Positions 10,162 through 19,446 of a stretch of DNA of 64,000 bases are shown one piece after another. Position 1 is the first letter of the stretch, and each line of letters begins with the position of its first letter. The position numbers and the translations under genes are program-made. The stretch covers positions 76,023 to 140,022 of the forward strand of contig JASMMA010000007.1 in NCBI GenBank assembly GCA_030748415.1, written 5' to 3'. Source of the DNA: Planctomycetota bacterium. Its GTDB lineage: Bacteria > Planctomycetota > UBA1135. Under the pieces are notes generated by a model. The model ran no database searches. It worked only from the letters and a program-made list of their open reading frames with translations, and was not told the DNA's origin.

Positions 10162-10223
10162 GGTTTTTTTTTCGATTTTCCTCGCCAAAACTCAATTTAT
10201 CGTGTTGAATAAAGAGAAGTTCA

Positions 10224-11342
10224 ATGTTTCTCCCCTCTCTTGTCTTCTCTTTCCTTTTAGCCTCTCAACAAGCCCCGGCTCCTCTTCCTGTTGGAACACA
10301 AATCATTCCCGCCGGAACTTGGAACCTAGCCACCGGAAACCAAGGCTCCTCGCGCTCACCGGGCCCTGATACGGTTTACTCTTGTGATGGTCTTTGGAGT
10401 TGGTACTCCACTCACCAAAGTTCCTCGGCCAATTCTTACCAGTGGGCTGTAACCGATGAGTTCCGTTTGGCGGACCGCATCTCTCAGAACTGGGAACAGT
10501 TGAACGGATTCTCCTTGAATTATTGCACAGATTCCATTGACCCAACTGGAGCTGGTGCTCAGCTTCAGGTTTCCTTTTATCAGGATTACACACCTTGTAC
10601 TTCTCCAGGGGTTCCAGACTGCACTTACATCCTTTCGGGATTACCCTTGTCCATGAACGGCAATGCAACTTGTTGGAGTATTTCCGTGGATCTTTCTGGA
10701 ATGGAATGCATGCCTGGGTTATCGACTCCGTTTCCGACCGAAGACCTGAATGGAGCTTCTCGATCCGCAGGCATTACTCTTGAATTTCTCCTCCCTGCCG
10801 GAGCAATTGGCTCCATTGGCCCCATGATTGGAGGCACTAATGGCTATGGGAACTTGGACCAATTTTGGGTCAATGATCCATCTGGTGCATCCACGGGTTG
10901 TCGTTCGTGGAATGGGAATCCCTATTCCAGTTTTGGCTTTGCCTTGCAAGCGCCTCATGCTGGCGCGCGGAACTACTTTGGAACACTTCCCCTACTCCAG
11001 CCTATGCCCTTACTGGAACTGCTACCCAGGCAAGCTGTCCAGGCGGGAAGTCCAGCCACATGGGATATTCTTCATGGCGGAAGCGGGTACTTTTGGATGG
11101 CTGCTTCGCTTCAGTTTGGGCAACAATTGATTCTTGGAGCAGGTGCTTTAGAGGGCATTGGGCTCATTGCACCGCCTCTACTTTCTCCACCAATCCCCAT
11201 GCCCGGAGCATCTGTAACCCTGCCCGTTCCTCTTGCATTTTCTGGAAAAATCGTATTTCTTCAGGCGGTTGAAACTTCAACGCCCTCCTTCGCAATTCCC
11301 GCAATTACAGGAATATCACAAGGCTTATTACTTCAGTTATAG
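10224..11342 (+). CDS. Exported protein with planctomycete C-terminal beta-domain
   Basis: A 372-residue protein with a signal peptide (MFLPSLVFSFLLASQQ) and an AGAGAAG-like ribosome site. The Cys-containing beta-rich body (about residues 25-250) has Cys pairs that could be disulfides in an exported protein. The last ~110 residues resemble a domain often appended to secreted planctomycete proteins: QAGSPATWDI, later LPVPLAFSGKIVFLQAV, ending in hydrophobic GLLLQL. No catalytic motif is recognised. It is separated from the preceding operon by 62 bp and its 3' end overlaps convergent larE by 10 nt. Confidence 0.6.
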   Translation: MFLPSLVFSFLLASQQAPAPLPVGTQIIPAGTWNLATGNQGSSRSPGPDTVYSCDGLWSWYSTHQSSSANSYQWAVTDEFRLADRISQNWEQLNGFSLNYCTDSIDPTGAGAQLQVSFYQDYTPCTSPGVPDCTYILSGLPLSMNGNATCWSISVDLSGMECMPGLSTPFPTEDLNGASRSAGITLEFLLPAGAIGSIGPMIGGTNGYGNLDQFWVNDPSGASTGCRSWNGNPYSSFGFALQAPHAGARNYFGTLPLLQPMPLLELLPRQAVQAGSPATWDILHGGSGYFWMAASLQFGQQLILGAGALEGIGLIAPPLLSPPIPMPGASVTLPVPLAFSGKIVFLQAVETSTPSFAIPAITGISQGLLLQL

Positions 11343-12094
11343 GTCGCTAACTCAAAGCCTTCATAACCCTCTTGCTCTGCAAGAGATTGAAGCAGCATGC
11401 GCTCTTCATTTGCTTTAGACATTTCTTCCGAACCGATTTCAATTCGCACACGCTCTATCCCAAAGTCTCGGGCACGCACAACGCGATAGCCTCGGCTTCG
11501 GATGGCGGTTTCCATTCGTTCGACTCGCGCTAGCGCCTCAATGGTTACAGGGATGCCAACCGGAATCCTGGAAGACAGGCAGGGCATCGCAGGTTTTTCT
11601 GAAACCGAAAGCTGTCGCTCTCTGGCAAACTCCCTGACCTGAGATTTGGTCCACCCCGCTTCTCGAAGAGGTGCTCGGACTGCTCGGGAAGATGCGGAAA
11701 GAGAGCCAGGGCGATCACCGGAATCGTCCGTAGCATTTTCGCCGTAGCACAAAACCCATCCCCGCTCTTCAGCAATGGGTTCGGCGGAAACGAAGAGGGC
11801 CTCTTTACACCAAAAGCATCGGTCTCCAGAGTTTGCCAAGTAGCGTTCATCCGAAAACTCGCCGGTGTTTAGTTCGAACAATTCAACCCCCAAGAACTTG
11901 GCAATTTCACGAGCTTCCTCAAGCTCAGGTTTCGCAAGTGAGGGGCTTACTGCAATGACAGCGAGAACTCTTTCAACACCTAGAATTTCAACACATGCCG
12001 CCAGCAAAACACTGCTGTCCACTCCGCCTGAAAAAGCAACCACGGCCCCAGGCCATGAACGAATAAGTGCACTGAGTTTTTCTTGGGGATTCAC
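11333..12094 (-). CDS. larE: LarE-type ATP-dependent sulfur transferase
   Basis: A 253-residue PP-loop enzyme. The N-terminal nucleotide-binding loop is AFSGGVDSSVLLAA (about residues 19-32). The conserved sacrificial-cysteine region MPCLSSRIPVG (about 168-178) and the following GYRVVRARDFG are typical of LarE, which adenylates and thiolates a pyridinium dicarboxylate during nickel-pincer cofactor synthesis. LarA, LarB and LarC are not in the window, so another thiolation role is possible. It is the last gene of the thiS-thiG operon; its ATG overlaps the preceding carbonic anhydrase stop by 4 nt. Confidence 0.85.
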   Translation of the reverse strand: MNPQEKLSALIRSWPGAVVAFSGGVDSSVLLAACVEILGVERVLAVIAVSPSLAKPELEEAREIAKFLGVELFELNTGEFSDERYLANSGDRCFWCKEALFVSAEPIAEERGWVLCYGENATDDSGDRPGSLSASSRAVRAPLREAGWTKSQVREFARERQLSVSEKPAMPCLSSRIPVGIPVTIEALARVERMETAIRSRGYRVVRARDFGIERVRIEIGSEEMSKANEERMLLQSLAEQEGYEGFELATYN

Positions 12095-12621
12095 GCTTCA
12101 CTTTCGCTTAAATAACCGTGGCCCGTTTCGATGTAGTGGGGAACAGAGTGAGCCATGAAGGCGCGCTCGGTATCGGAAACTTCTCGAATGGGTTTTGCAG
12201 GAACACCAGCGACCATGGTATTGGGAGGAATCTCTGCGTTTTGGCGAACCAAGGCGCCCGCCGCAATCACGCATCCATCGCCAATCTTTGCGCCTCCCAA
12301 AATGGTTGCACCCATTCCAATCAAAACGCCATCCCCTATTTTTATGCCGTGAACCACAGCTCCATGGCCAATGGTGCAGTTCGAACCAATCTCTTGAGGG
12401 GCGCCGGTATCACAGTGAACAATTGCGCCATCTTGGATGTTGGTGCGTGCGCCAATCTTGATGGGTGCATCATCACCTCGGATAACTGCGCCAAACCAAA
12501 CTGTGCAGTCCGTGCCCAGCTGGACATCGCCCGTAACCACAGCAGTGGAAGCCACCATGGCTCCCCCTGGGACACGGCGCATGAGTCCAGGAGCAGGTGT
12601 TGGGAAAGAATCAACGGACAT
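12091..12621 (-). CDS. Gamma-carbonic-anhydrase-family protein
   Basis: A 176-residue left-handed beta-helix protein with hexapeptide repeats throughout (for example IGDGVLIGMGATILGGAKIG). Metal-site histidines are visible in GAIVHCDTG and GHGAVVHG, the usual zinc ligands of gamma-class carbonic anhydrases (YrdA/PaaY-like). Length is normal for the family. Enzymatic activity is uncertain, as many members lack measurable activity. It lies between the CPBP protease and larE in a minus-strand operon. Confidence 0.85.
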   Translation of the reverse strand: MSVDSFPTPAPGLMRRVPGGAMVASTAVVTGDVQLGTDCTVWFGAVIRGDDAPIKIGARTNIQDGAIVHCDTGAPQEIGSNCTIGHGAVVHGIKIGDGVLIGMGATILGGAKIGDGCVIAAGALVRQNAEIPPNTMVAGVPAKPIREVSDTERAFMAHSVPHYIETGHGYLSESEA

Positions 12622-12633
12622 GTTCAGAAAGGA

Positions 12634-13407
12634 TTAGGGGTGGTAGAAGATGAGAGAAGTCGCGAGAGCATTGTGAGTTGCGTGAAGGGCAAAGGCGTAG
12701 CGCAACTTACCGCTCCTCCAGTACACCCAGCCAAAAACGAGACCAAGATAAAAGACCGGAAGGAAAACCTGCCATTCATGGGCGAGTGCAAACACCAAAG
12801 AGGAAAAAAGCAAAGCCCGCCTAGGCCCCCACTCGGAGTGCCCTGCCAGAAAACGCCACAAGTATCCTCGGAAAAGACCTTCTTCCAAAAGGGGTTGAGT
12901 CAAGGTTGCGAAGACAGCAACTCCTAAAAAATGCAGAAATCCTAATCCTTCAAACCCGGCTGCAAGACCTTGAATCGGTACTTCACCCGTAATGTAGTGA
13001 ATAAGGGTCTCGTTCAAATCCCAAACACCAAGAAGACCTGGAAGGGCAAAGGCGTAACAAGCAAAGGCGGAACCAAAGGACTGTATTTGACAGTTGGGAG
13101 TTGCCTTTCGCCGAGGCAAATAACTTCCCTCGCGCCAACCCAACCACAACCAAGCAAGGACGCCAGCGACTAGGGCATAAGCAAGGCCTAGAATTAGAGA
13201 AGGGGCTTGAAGGTACGATGAAAAAAAAGCCTGCACTCCAAGGAAAATAAAACCGGCAACAACCAAGTCATAGCCCTTCATTTTCCCGAAGGGCATTACA
13301 GGGGCAGGTGCACCGGCCTTTCTAGAAAGAAGCAAAAGGGAAAATAGAATCCCCATCCCGTCGAAGAGAAGCTTTTTAGCTAAAGCAAGGAGGACCGCAG
13401 TGCTCAT
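12634..13407 (-). CDS. CPBP-family intramembrane glutamic endopeptidase
   Basis: A 257-residue membrane protein with about seven hydrophobic segments. The active-site motif [12 protein letters not shown] (E-E-x-x-x-R) is present at about residues 170-181. A later conserved helix holds [10 protein letters not shown], the second metal or proton-handling His region of the CAAX-protease/bacteriocin-processing family. The substrate is unknown. Its start overlaps the thiG stop by 4 nt. Confidence 0.85.
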   Translation of the reverse strand: MSTAVLLALAKKLLFDGMGILFSLLLLSRKAGAPAPVMPFGKMKGYDLVVAGFIFLGVQAFFSSYLQAPSLILGLAYALVAGVLAWLWLGWREGSYLPRRKATPNCQIQSFGSAFACYAFALPGLLGVWDLNETLIHYITGEVPIQGLAAGFEGLGFLHFLGVAVFATLTQPLLEEGLFRGYLWRFLAGHSEWGPRRALLFSSLVFALAHEWQVFLPVFYLGLVFGWVYWRSGKLRYAFALHATHNALATSLIFYHP

Positions 13408-14228
13408 GCAGGGGCTCCCAGAACCCCGGATTCGGGAGATGATGCAGTTGCATACCGTTTCTTTGGAATGCGACCCGACAACCAGGCGTCTCGCCCAGCT
13501 TCACAGCCTGCCTTCATTGCGCGAGCCATGCGCAAAGGTTCCTTGGCACTAGCGACACCTGTATTCAGAAGAACACCTTCTGCACCCAGCTCCATAGCAC
13601 TCGCAACATCGCTGGCGGTTCCAACACCAGCATCTACGATGACGGGAACAGTCAAAGTTTCCAAAATCAGGCTAATGTTTAAAGGATTCAAAATCCCCTG
13701 ACCTGAACCAATCGGGGATCCGGCTGGCATTACGGCGGTTGCGCCGGCAGACTCTAAGCGTTTGGCTTGAATAACATCGTCGCTGGTGTAAACCAAAACC
13801 GTGAATCCATCATTCACTAAGGCTTCGGTGGCATACAAAGTGGCTTGAGGATCGGGAAGGAGGGTTGTTTGATCTCCAAGTACTTCCAGCTTCACCAAAT
13901 CAGTATCCAACATTTCCCGTGATAGACGAGCGGTGCGAATTGCCAGTTCGGCATCAAAACAACCTGCAGTGTTTGGCAACAGGGTGTAACGATCTCTGTC
14001 AATGAAATCCAAAAACTGTTCTCCTTGGGGCTCACCCTCGGGAATTCGGCGAACGGCTACCGTGACACATTCCGTTCCTGAAATAGCAAGTGCATCGCGC
14101 ATTTCTGCGTAGGAAGCATATTTCCCGGTGCCGAGGAAGAGTCGAGATTGAAACCGGAAAGGGCCGAGTTCCAAAGGAGCGTCTTGGGGGATGAGGTTTT
14201 CCATGGATTCGTCAAAAAGGGGTGGCAT
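13404..14228 (-). CDS. thiG: Thiazole synthase
   Basis: A 274-residue TIM-barrel enzyme that condenses deoxyxylulose phosphate, dehydroglycine and ThiS-thiocarboxylate to the thiamine thiazole. The Schiff-base Lys is in LVKLEVLGD (about residue 115), and phosphate-binding loops include [13 protein letters not shown] and [10 protein letters not shown]. Either Met1 or Met9 (14204) could be the true start; homologues begin near the latter. It lies 17 nt downstream of thiS. Confidence 0.93.
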   Translation of the reverse strand: MPPLFDESMENLIPQDAPLELGPFRFQSRLFLGTGKYASYAEMRDALAISGTECVTVAVRRIPEGEPQGEQFLDFIDRDRYTLLPNTAGCFDAELAIRTARLSREMLDTDLVKLEVLGDQTTLLPDPQATLYATEALVNDGFTVLVYTSDDVIQAKRLESAGATAVMPAGSPIGSGQGILNPLNISLILETLTVPVIVDAGVGTASDVASAMELGAEGVLLNTGVASAKEPLRMARAMKAGCEAGRDAWLSGRIPKKRYATASSPESGVLGAPA

Positions 14229-14245
14229 CCATCCTATCTCTGCGC

Positions 14246-14485
14246 CTAGCCTCCCCCTACGAGCCGCAGGACTTCAATCTGGTCTCCAGGTGCCAAAAAA
14301 GTGCTGGAATGCTCCGACTTTCGGACAACCTCCCCATTCCTTTCAACTGCGACTCCCGGGCCTGCGGCACCCAATTCAATGAGCATCTCGGAGATGGCCC
14401 ACCCCTCCTTCCAAGCCTGTGGGGAGCCATTAATAAGGACTACCTGGGAATCTGGGAAAAGGTCCGGGTTTTGGGGGGATTTCAT
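14246..14485 (-). CDS. thiS: Sulfur-carrier protein ThiS
   Basis: A 79-residue ubiquitin-fold protein ending in the diglycine tail LRLVGGG, the site of adenylation and thiocarboxylation. Core features include VVLINGSPQ and [11 protein letters not shown] chose ATG 14485; an upstream TTG (14536) would add a low-complexity extension. It is the first gene of the minus-strand operon thiS-thiG-CPBP-gammaCA-larE and is divergent from nusA. I saw no THI-box-like conserved elements in the 250-bp divergent region. Confidence 0.85.
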   Translation of the reverse strand: MKSPQNPDLFPDSQVVLINGSPQAWKEGWAISEMLIELGAAGPGVAVERNGEVVRKSEHSSTFLAPGDQIEVLRLVGGG

Positions 14486-14545
14486 TTTCTGGAAGTCTTG
14501 CTGAGAAGGGGGGTTGGAAGAAAGCAAGAAGGGCAAAAGGAGTCC

Positions 14546-14573
14546 TTGCCCGAAGCGGGAATGTCGTTATTCT
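14546..14573 (+). promoter_or_regulatory. Putative sigma-70-type promoter of the nusA operon
   Basis: TTGCCC (14546-14551), a 16-nt spacer and TATTCT (14568-14573), in the divergent thiS/nusA region. Transcription would begin near 14580, giving a leader of about 155 nt before nusA that contains a strong intrinsic terminator. Prediction from sequence only. Confidence 0.45.
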
Positions 14574-14661
14574 AGTGGGGATGGAATGCCGCCTCCGGGT
14601 GTCATTCTGGCCAATCCGGCCTCGGCTCCAAACATTCCGAAATGCAGCATTGCTGTTGGCC

Positions 14662-14694
14662 GGGTGTGCAGGTTCTCCTGCGCACCCTTTTTTT
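14662..14694 (+). terminator. Intrinsic terminator in the nusA leader (attenuator candidate)
   Basis: An 11-bp stem, GGGTGTGCAGG (14662-14672) against CCTGCGCACCC (14677-14687) with one G-U pair, has a 4-nt loop TTCT and is followed at once by seven T residues. This is a textbook rho-independent terminator in the nusA direction. No plus-strand gene precedes it, so it sits inside the leader. Upstream CCGGCC can pair with GGCCGG at 14658-14663, overlapping the first stem bases, which would suit an antiterminator. Confidence 0.75.
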
Positions 14695-14735
14695 CTGGAT
14701 GCTTGGAACCAAAGCCCCGCAAAACCCCCAAAAAC

Positions 14736-15770
14736 ATGAAAAAAGACGATGTCCTGAGAATGATTGACGCCATCCACCGCGAACGCGGTGTTGAGCGGGA
14801 CATTCTATTTGTCGCCCTTGAAGAGGCCTTGACAACCGCCACACGGAAGAAGATGGGCGTTGAGGAAGGTCTTGATGTGGCCATTGATCGCCGAAGTGGC
14901 CAAATATCTCTAACTGCCGAGGACGGGAGTGTTGAGGTTCCAACCGCGGTGGATTTGGGGCGCATTGCTGCCCAAACGACCAAGCAGGTCTTTATGCAAA
15001 AAATCCGAGAGGCCGAGCGGGACAAGGTCTATGAACAATACGAACGCCAAGTCGGCGAAGTGGTCTCAGGGGTTGTTCATAAGTTGGAAGGCCCCAACAT
15101 TATTGTTCAGCTCACTGGAAAAACTGAAGCTCTGCTACCTCGCTCTGAGCGCATCCAATCTGAACGCCTTCATGTTGGCGATCGGGTACGTGTCCTCCTT
15201 AAAGAAGTCCGGAAAGAAGGCTCCCGTGTGGTGATTGTTCTCTCACGAAAAGATGACGAATTTGTTCGCAAACTTTTCGAAGTGGAGATTCCAGAAATTG
15301 CGGACGGCCATATTCGAGTCATGCGCGTGGCGCGTGACCCCGGATATCGTTGCAAGGTTGCGGTTTACGCAATGGACGAACGGGTCGATGCGGTCGGAGC
15401 TTGCTTGGGTGTTCGGGGAACCCGAATCCGGAACATAAATGACGAGCTAGGCAATGAGAAGATTGACATTATTGAATGGTGCAACTCATTAGAGGAGCTT
15501 GTTCAAAATGCACTCAAGCCGGCAAAGGACATTTTGGAAGACCACATTTTCCCCGATGAGGAAAACCAGTCGGTGTTTGTGCTTGTTTCTGAGGAAATGA
15601 AACCCCTTGCGATTGGTGTAGGCGGTCGAAATGTCCGCCTTGCCGCGCGCATTGTGGGTTGGTCGATTGAGATTAAGACTCCAGCTGAATACGAAGCTGA
15701 ACTTTTGGCTGAAGAAAACGATTCCCCATCCCCCCTCTCTGAAGAAACAACACCTACGGAGGAGGAATAA
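14736..15770 (+). CDS. nusA: Transcription termination/antitermination factor NusA
   Basis: A 344-residue protein from ATG 14736 (MKKDDVLRMI). Order: N-terminal RNA-polymerase-binding domain (1-100), S1 domain (GEVVSGVVHKLEG, about 105-180), KH1 (VGACLGVRGTRIRNINDEL followed by EKIDIIEW) and KH2 (GVGGRNVRLAARI). It ends in a short acidic tail, without the C-terminal acidic repeats of E. coli NusA; this short form is normal in many phyla. rimP, usually upstream, is absent. infB follows after 3 nt, and its ribosome site is embedded in the last nusA codons. Confidence 0.95.
   Translation: MKKDDVLRMIDAIHRERGVERDILFVALEEALTTATRKKMGVEEGLDVAIDRRSGQISLTAEDGSVEVPTAVDLGRIAAQTTKQVFMQKIREAERDKVYEQYERQVGEVVSGVVHKLEGPNIIVQLTGKTEALLPRSERIQSERLHVGDRVRVLLKEVRKEGSRVVIVLSRKDDEFVRKLFEVEIPEIADGHIRVMRVARDPGYRCKVAVYAMDERVDAVGACLGVRGTRIRNINDELGNEKIDIIEWCNSLEELVQNALKPAKDILEDHIFPDEENQSVFVLVSEEMKPLAIGVGGRNVRLAARIVGWSIEIKTPAEYEAELLAEENDSPSPLSEETTPTEEE
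15757..15768 (+). promoter_or_regulatory. Strong ribosome binding site for infB
   Basis: A GGAGGA-containing stretch (CGGAGGAGGAAT) lies within the last codons of nusA, about 6-8 nt before TTG 15774. It supports the unusual TTG start for translation initiation factor IF2. Confidence 0.7.
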
Positions 15771-15773
15771 GGC

Positions 15774-18344
15774 TTGTCCGACGAAAAAATTAAGGTCTTC
15801 AAACTAGCAAAGCAGTACGGCTTCAAGTCAGCCGACTTTGTGGATGTCCTAAAAAAGGTCGGCTTCTCCGTCACCTCTTACCAAGCCTCCTTAGACGCTT
15901 GGGATGTTCCCATTATTGAGGAACGCCTACTGAAGGGAGGCCTCATCGAAGCATCTCAGGCCACGTCGATTGAAGCGCCCGAGCCCACTGAAGAAGAAGG
16001 GGATTCATGGAACATTGTTGTAGAAAACCCCACCGAAGAACCCGATGTCATTGAAGAAGATGTCGAACCTGAAGTCGAAGAACCTGCTGTTGAGGCCCAA
16101 GAGCCTGATGTTGAAGAAGTAGAACCTGCTGTTGAAGAAGCAGAGACCTCTCAACCCGCTGGAGAAGAAATCACAGCAAAGGATGTTGAAGAGGATTCTC
16201 CATCTAATGCAGAGAGTTACTCCGAGCCTGTTCAAGATATTGTTGAACCTCAGGAAGATACGCCGGCTCCTGAACCGGAAACTGTCGGCGAAAGCCCCGC
16301 TCCTACTCCAAAACCAAGTTCTAAAGTCAAGCCTCGTCCGGGCGCAACCCGTGTGGGGAAAATCGACCTTGCTGCCCTTGGCTTAGTGAAAGCCGACCAT
16401 GCCAAAGGGCGTGGCAAAGTTACCTTTACCGACATTCGAAACCGCGAGACTACTCGCCGCCGTGATCAGCGCACCCGCCAACGAGACCGCCTGAAATCCC
16501 AAAAGGGTGTCGAGAAACAAATATCAACTGTCGCCAGAAAGGGTGATGTTGTTTTAGAAGCCCCGGTTACTCCGAAGTCCTTCTCCACCGCAACGGGTAT
16601 CGGAGTCAGTGAATTGATGGGCTCATTGATGAAACTCGGAATCATGGTCAACATGAACGCCGAACTGGATTCTGAGACAGTTGAATTGCTCTCCACTGAG
16701 TTTGCAATCAGCGTTCGTATGAAAGAGCGCGAAGATGCCGAAGACTCACTCATGGCTGAAATTGAAGCCGCTCGGAAATCTGTGGATGATTCTGACCTTC
16801 AAGAACGCCCTCCAGTGATTACCTTTATGGGTCACGTGGACCATGGAAAGACCTCCCTAATTGATGCAATCCGTCAGGCGAAGGTCGCAGATGGAGAAGC
16901 GGGCGGAATCACTCAGCACATTGGTGCATACTCCGTTGAAACGAAGAGCGGCCAAGCCATCACCGTGATTGACACACCTGGCCACGAAGCTTTCACCCAG
17001 ATGCGAGCTCGAGGAGCTAAAACAACCGACGTTGCTGTTCTTGTTGTTGCCGCTGACGATGGAGTCATGCCTCAAACCGAAGAGGCCGCCATTCATGCCC
17101 GCGAAGCAGGGATTCCCGTTGTCGTCGCAATGAACAAAACGGACGCTTCGGGCGCAAACCCGGAAAAAGTGAAAGCCGAACTGGCCAACATCGGTCTTCA
17201 ATGTGAAGATTGGGGCGGTGAAACCGGAATCGTTGAGACCTCTGCCCTTCACAAGACTGGACTGGATGAACTCCTGGAACGTGTTCTCCTGGAATCCGAA
17301 GTTCTTGAAATCAAGGCTCACCCGCATGGTCAAGCCATGGGAATTGTTCTTGAAGGTATGGTTTCTGAGGGCAAAGGTAAGGTTGCCCACATCTTGATTC
17401 AGGATGGAACTCTGAAAACTGGAGATGTTGTTCTATGTGGCGATTCCTACGGTAAGGTGCGCCGGATTTATGACCACAATGGAAAAGTCATCCAAACTGC
17501 AGGCCCTTCAGTCCCTGTAGAAATCATTGGCCTGAGTGAACTACCAACAGCTGGCCAAAAGATATTCGTCGTGCGCAACATGAAGGCAGCCAAGGATGTT
17601 GCCGAAAAGCGTGCCCAACTTGCTCGCGAGCAAGAACTTGCTCGAACATCTGTTGCTCAAGATGAGTTCCTAGAACACATCGACGCGGCAAATCGAGATC
17701 AAATCCGCCTCATCGTCAAAGCGGATGTGGGCGGTTCTCTTGAAGTCCTTAAAACATCACTGGCGCAAATGTCCGGTGCAAAGGTTGCCGTTGAAGTCAT
17801 TCACTCCGGTGTGGGTGCCGTCACTGAATCTGATGTGTTGCTCGCCAAAACAGCAGACGCTCTTGTCGTTGCTTTCAACATTGCTCCTGACGCAAAGGCT
17901 CGTAAGACTGCTGAGCGTGAGCGAGTTGAAATTATGCGCTGTAATGTTATTTATGACTTGACCGAAGCCATCGAGGAAATGATTCTCGGGAAAATCGGGC
18001 CCGAATTCGAAGAGCAAACGACCGGTTCTGCTGAGGTCTTGGCTCTCTTCAAGTCGTCTCGTTGGGGTTCCGTTGCTGGGTGCAGTGTCCTTGAAGGTGT
18101 ATTCCGGAACTCCAGCCACGCCCATGTCATTCGAGATGGCAAAACCCTCTTCAGTGGCAAGCTCGCTTCCCTCCGCCACCTCAAAGACGATGTCAAAGAA
18201 GTAAAAGCTGGGATGGAATGTGGCCTTCGCGTTGAAGAATACGATGGCGTCGAGGTAGGTGACACCATTCAAGCCTACGACCTCATCGAAGTTGCTCCTC
18301 AACTAGACTTGAGCGAGGAAAAGGAAGAAGGCTCCATTGGCTAG
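15774..18344 (+). CDS. infB: Translation initiation factor IF-2
   Basis: An 856-residue GTPase that delivers initiator tRNA to the 30S subunit. It starts at TTG with a strong Shine-Dalgarno. An N-terminal IF2N domain (about 1-50) is followed by a very acidic Glu/Pro/Val linker (about 60-165) and a basic stretch rich in Arg. A second IF2N-like domain lies near 260-310. The G domain has G1 [10 protein letters not shown]3 DTPGHEAF and G4 NKTD, followed by the beta-barrel and C-terminal domains. It overlaps rbfA by 8 nt. Confidence 0.96.
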   Translation: MSDEKIKVFKLAKQYGFKSADFVDVLKKVGFSVTSYQASLDAWDVPIIEERLLKGGLIEASQATSIEAPEPTEEEGDSWNIVVENPTEEPDVIEEDVEPEVEEPAVEAQEPDVEEVEPAVEEAETSQPAGEEITAKDVEEDSPSNAESYSEPVQDIVEPQEDTPAPEPETVGESPAPTPKPSSKVKPRPGATRVGKIDLAALGLVKADHAKGRGKVTFTDIRNRETTRRRDQRTRQRDRLKSQKGVEKQISTVARKGDVVLEAPVTPKSFSTATGIGVSELMGSLMKLGIMVNMNAELDSETVELLSTEFAISVRMKEREDAEDSLMAEIEAARKSVDDSDLQERPPVITFMGHVDHGKTSLIDAIRQAKVADGEAGGITQHIGAYSVETKSGQAITVIDTPGHEAFTQMRARGAKTTDVAVLVVAADDGVMPQTEEAAIHAREAGIPVVVAMNKTDASGANPEKVKAELANIGLQCEDWGGETGIVETSALHKTGLDELLERVLLESEVLEIKAHPHGQAMGIVLEGMVSEGKGKVAHILIQDGTLKTGDVVLCGDSYGKVRRIYDHNGKVIQTAGPSVPVEIIGLSELPTAGQKIFVVRNMKAAKDVAEKRAQLAREQELARTSVAQDEFLEHIDAANRDQIRLIVKADVGGSLEVLKTSLAQMSGAKVAVEVIHSGVGAVTESDVLLAKTADALVVAFNIAPDAKARKTAERERVEIMRCNVIYDLTEAIEEMILGKIGPEFEEQTTGSAEVLALFKSSRWGSVAGCSVLEGVFRNSSHAHVIRDGKTLFSGKLASLRHLKDDVKEVKAGMECGLRVEEYDGVEVGDTIQAYDLIEVAPQLDLSEEKEEGSIG

Positions 18345-18702
18345 TGAAAGGCGGCGCAAGCAAGTTGCCCGTCAAGTTCAAGAAACGGTCGCAACGCTTC
18401 TCCTTCACTCAATGAAGGATCCGCGGGCCAGTTTTGTGACGGTCACGGGTGTGGAAATGAATCACGACATGACTCTTGCCACAATTCGATACTCGGTTTT
18501 GAACTCACAAGATAAGCCACGTGTTAAAAAAATGCTCGAGCATGCGCTCGGTTTTTTCAGAACAGAAGTTGCCAACGCGGTCAAGCTTCGAACCGCTCCT
18601 AAGTTGAACTTTCGTTACGATGATGGATCAGAGCTTGCATCTCGAATTGATCAAATTCTGGACCGAGTCCTTCCCCCCGAAGAAGATCTCGACGAAGAAT
18701 GA
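18337..18702 (+). CDS. rbfA: 30S ribosome-binding factor A
   Basis: A 121-residue KH-like protein needed for late 16S rRNA maturation. It starts at TTG 18337, inside the end of infB, with an AAGGAAG-like ribosome site. Visible signatures are DPRASFVTVTGVEMNHDMTL and LRTAPKLNFRYDDG, both typical of RbfA. It is coupled by ATGA to the downstream methyltransferase. The gene truB, which normally follows, is absent here. Confidence 0.93.
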   Translation: MASERRRKQVARQVQETVATLLLHSMKDPRASFVTVTGVEMNHDMTLATIRYSVLNSQDKPRVKKMLEHALGFFRTEVANAVKLRTAPKLNFRYDDGSELASRIDQILDRVLPPEEDLDEE

Positions 18703-19424
18703 CTCAGGCCCCTCGCCGCCTCCGACGAGCTGAAGCAGTTCTGCGTCGGCGGACTGGTAGGGTTCTCTTGGTTCTGGAAAGAGCGGTTGATTCTTTCAAC
18801 CACCTTGCTGTCTTGAGGACTGCGGAAGGGTTTGGTATTCAGAACATTTGGGTTGTGGAAGACCCAAATTATGAGGAGCGAAGCGCGCGAACTTCTCACT
18901 CGGTTACAAAGGGTACGCACCATTGGTTGAGCATTCGTAACTTCCAAAGCCCACAAGATTGCCTGGTAGCTCTCCAAGAAGAAGGTTGGACCATTTGGGC
19001 AACCGACTTAGGACGGGTTGCAGAACCTCTAACCTCAGACGCCCTCCTCCCCTTCCCAGAGAAGGTGGCCATTGTCCTTGGCCGGGAGTCCGACGGTGTG
19101 TCTGACCTCATGCTTGAGGCGGCTGATCGGCGGTTTTACCTTCCCATGCACGGCTTTGCTGATTCCTTCAATCTAACAGTGGCCACTGGCCTGATGCTCC
19201 AGAAAGTATTTCTCGCCTGCCCCGAGGCACATGGCGATTTATCGGAAACTCAATTGGCAGATTTGCGACTCGACTGGTACCGAAAACTGGCCACCAATGA
19301 TGAACGCTGGAAGGAATACCGCCAATGGCTCAACAATCCCCCGGAACCTGAACCCGACCTACGACCAGAAGAAGCCATGCGACAAGTTCGCACCCTCAAG
19401 AAGTTTCGCAACAAGGCTCGATAG
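18699..19424 (+). CDS. SpoU/TrmH-family RNA 2'-O-methyltransferase (TrmH-like)
   Basis: A 241-residue SPOUT enzyme with the three family motifs: NHLAVLRTAEGFG (motif 1), IVLGRESDGVSD (motif 2) and PMHGFADSFNLTVA (motif 3). The C-terminal helical extension rich in Arg and Pro (about 190-241) resembles TrmH, which makes Gm18 in tRNA; ribosomal targets cannot be excluded. It is coupled to rbfA by a 4-nt overlap, giving a translation/RNA-modification operon. It converges on cysS with 22 bp between. Confidence 0.85.
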   Translation: MTQAPRRLRRAEAVLRRRTGRVLLVLERAVDSFNHLAVLRTAEGFGIQNIWVVEDPNYEERSARTSHSVTKGTHHWLSIRNFQSPQDCLVALQEEGWTIWATDLGRVAEPLTSDALLPFPEKVAIVLGRESDGVSDLMLEAADRRFYLPMHGFADSFNLTVATGLMLQKVFLACPEAHGDLSETQLADLRLDWYRKLATNDERWKEYRQWLNNPPEPEPDLRPEEAMRQVRTLKKFRNKAR

Positions 19425-19446
19425 TCCCGAGCCAGGTTCTGCATTC

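Noticed and set aside
14486..14735. TPP riboswitch upstream of thiS
   Set aside because: A CTGAGA hexamer is present on the wrong strand only, and the second conserved block of the THI element was not found.
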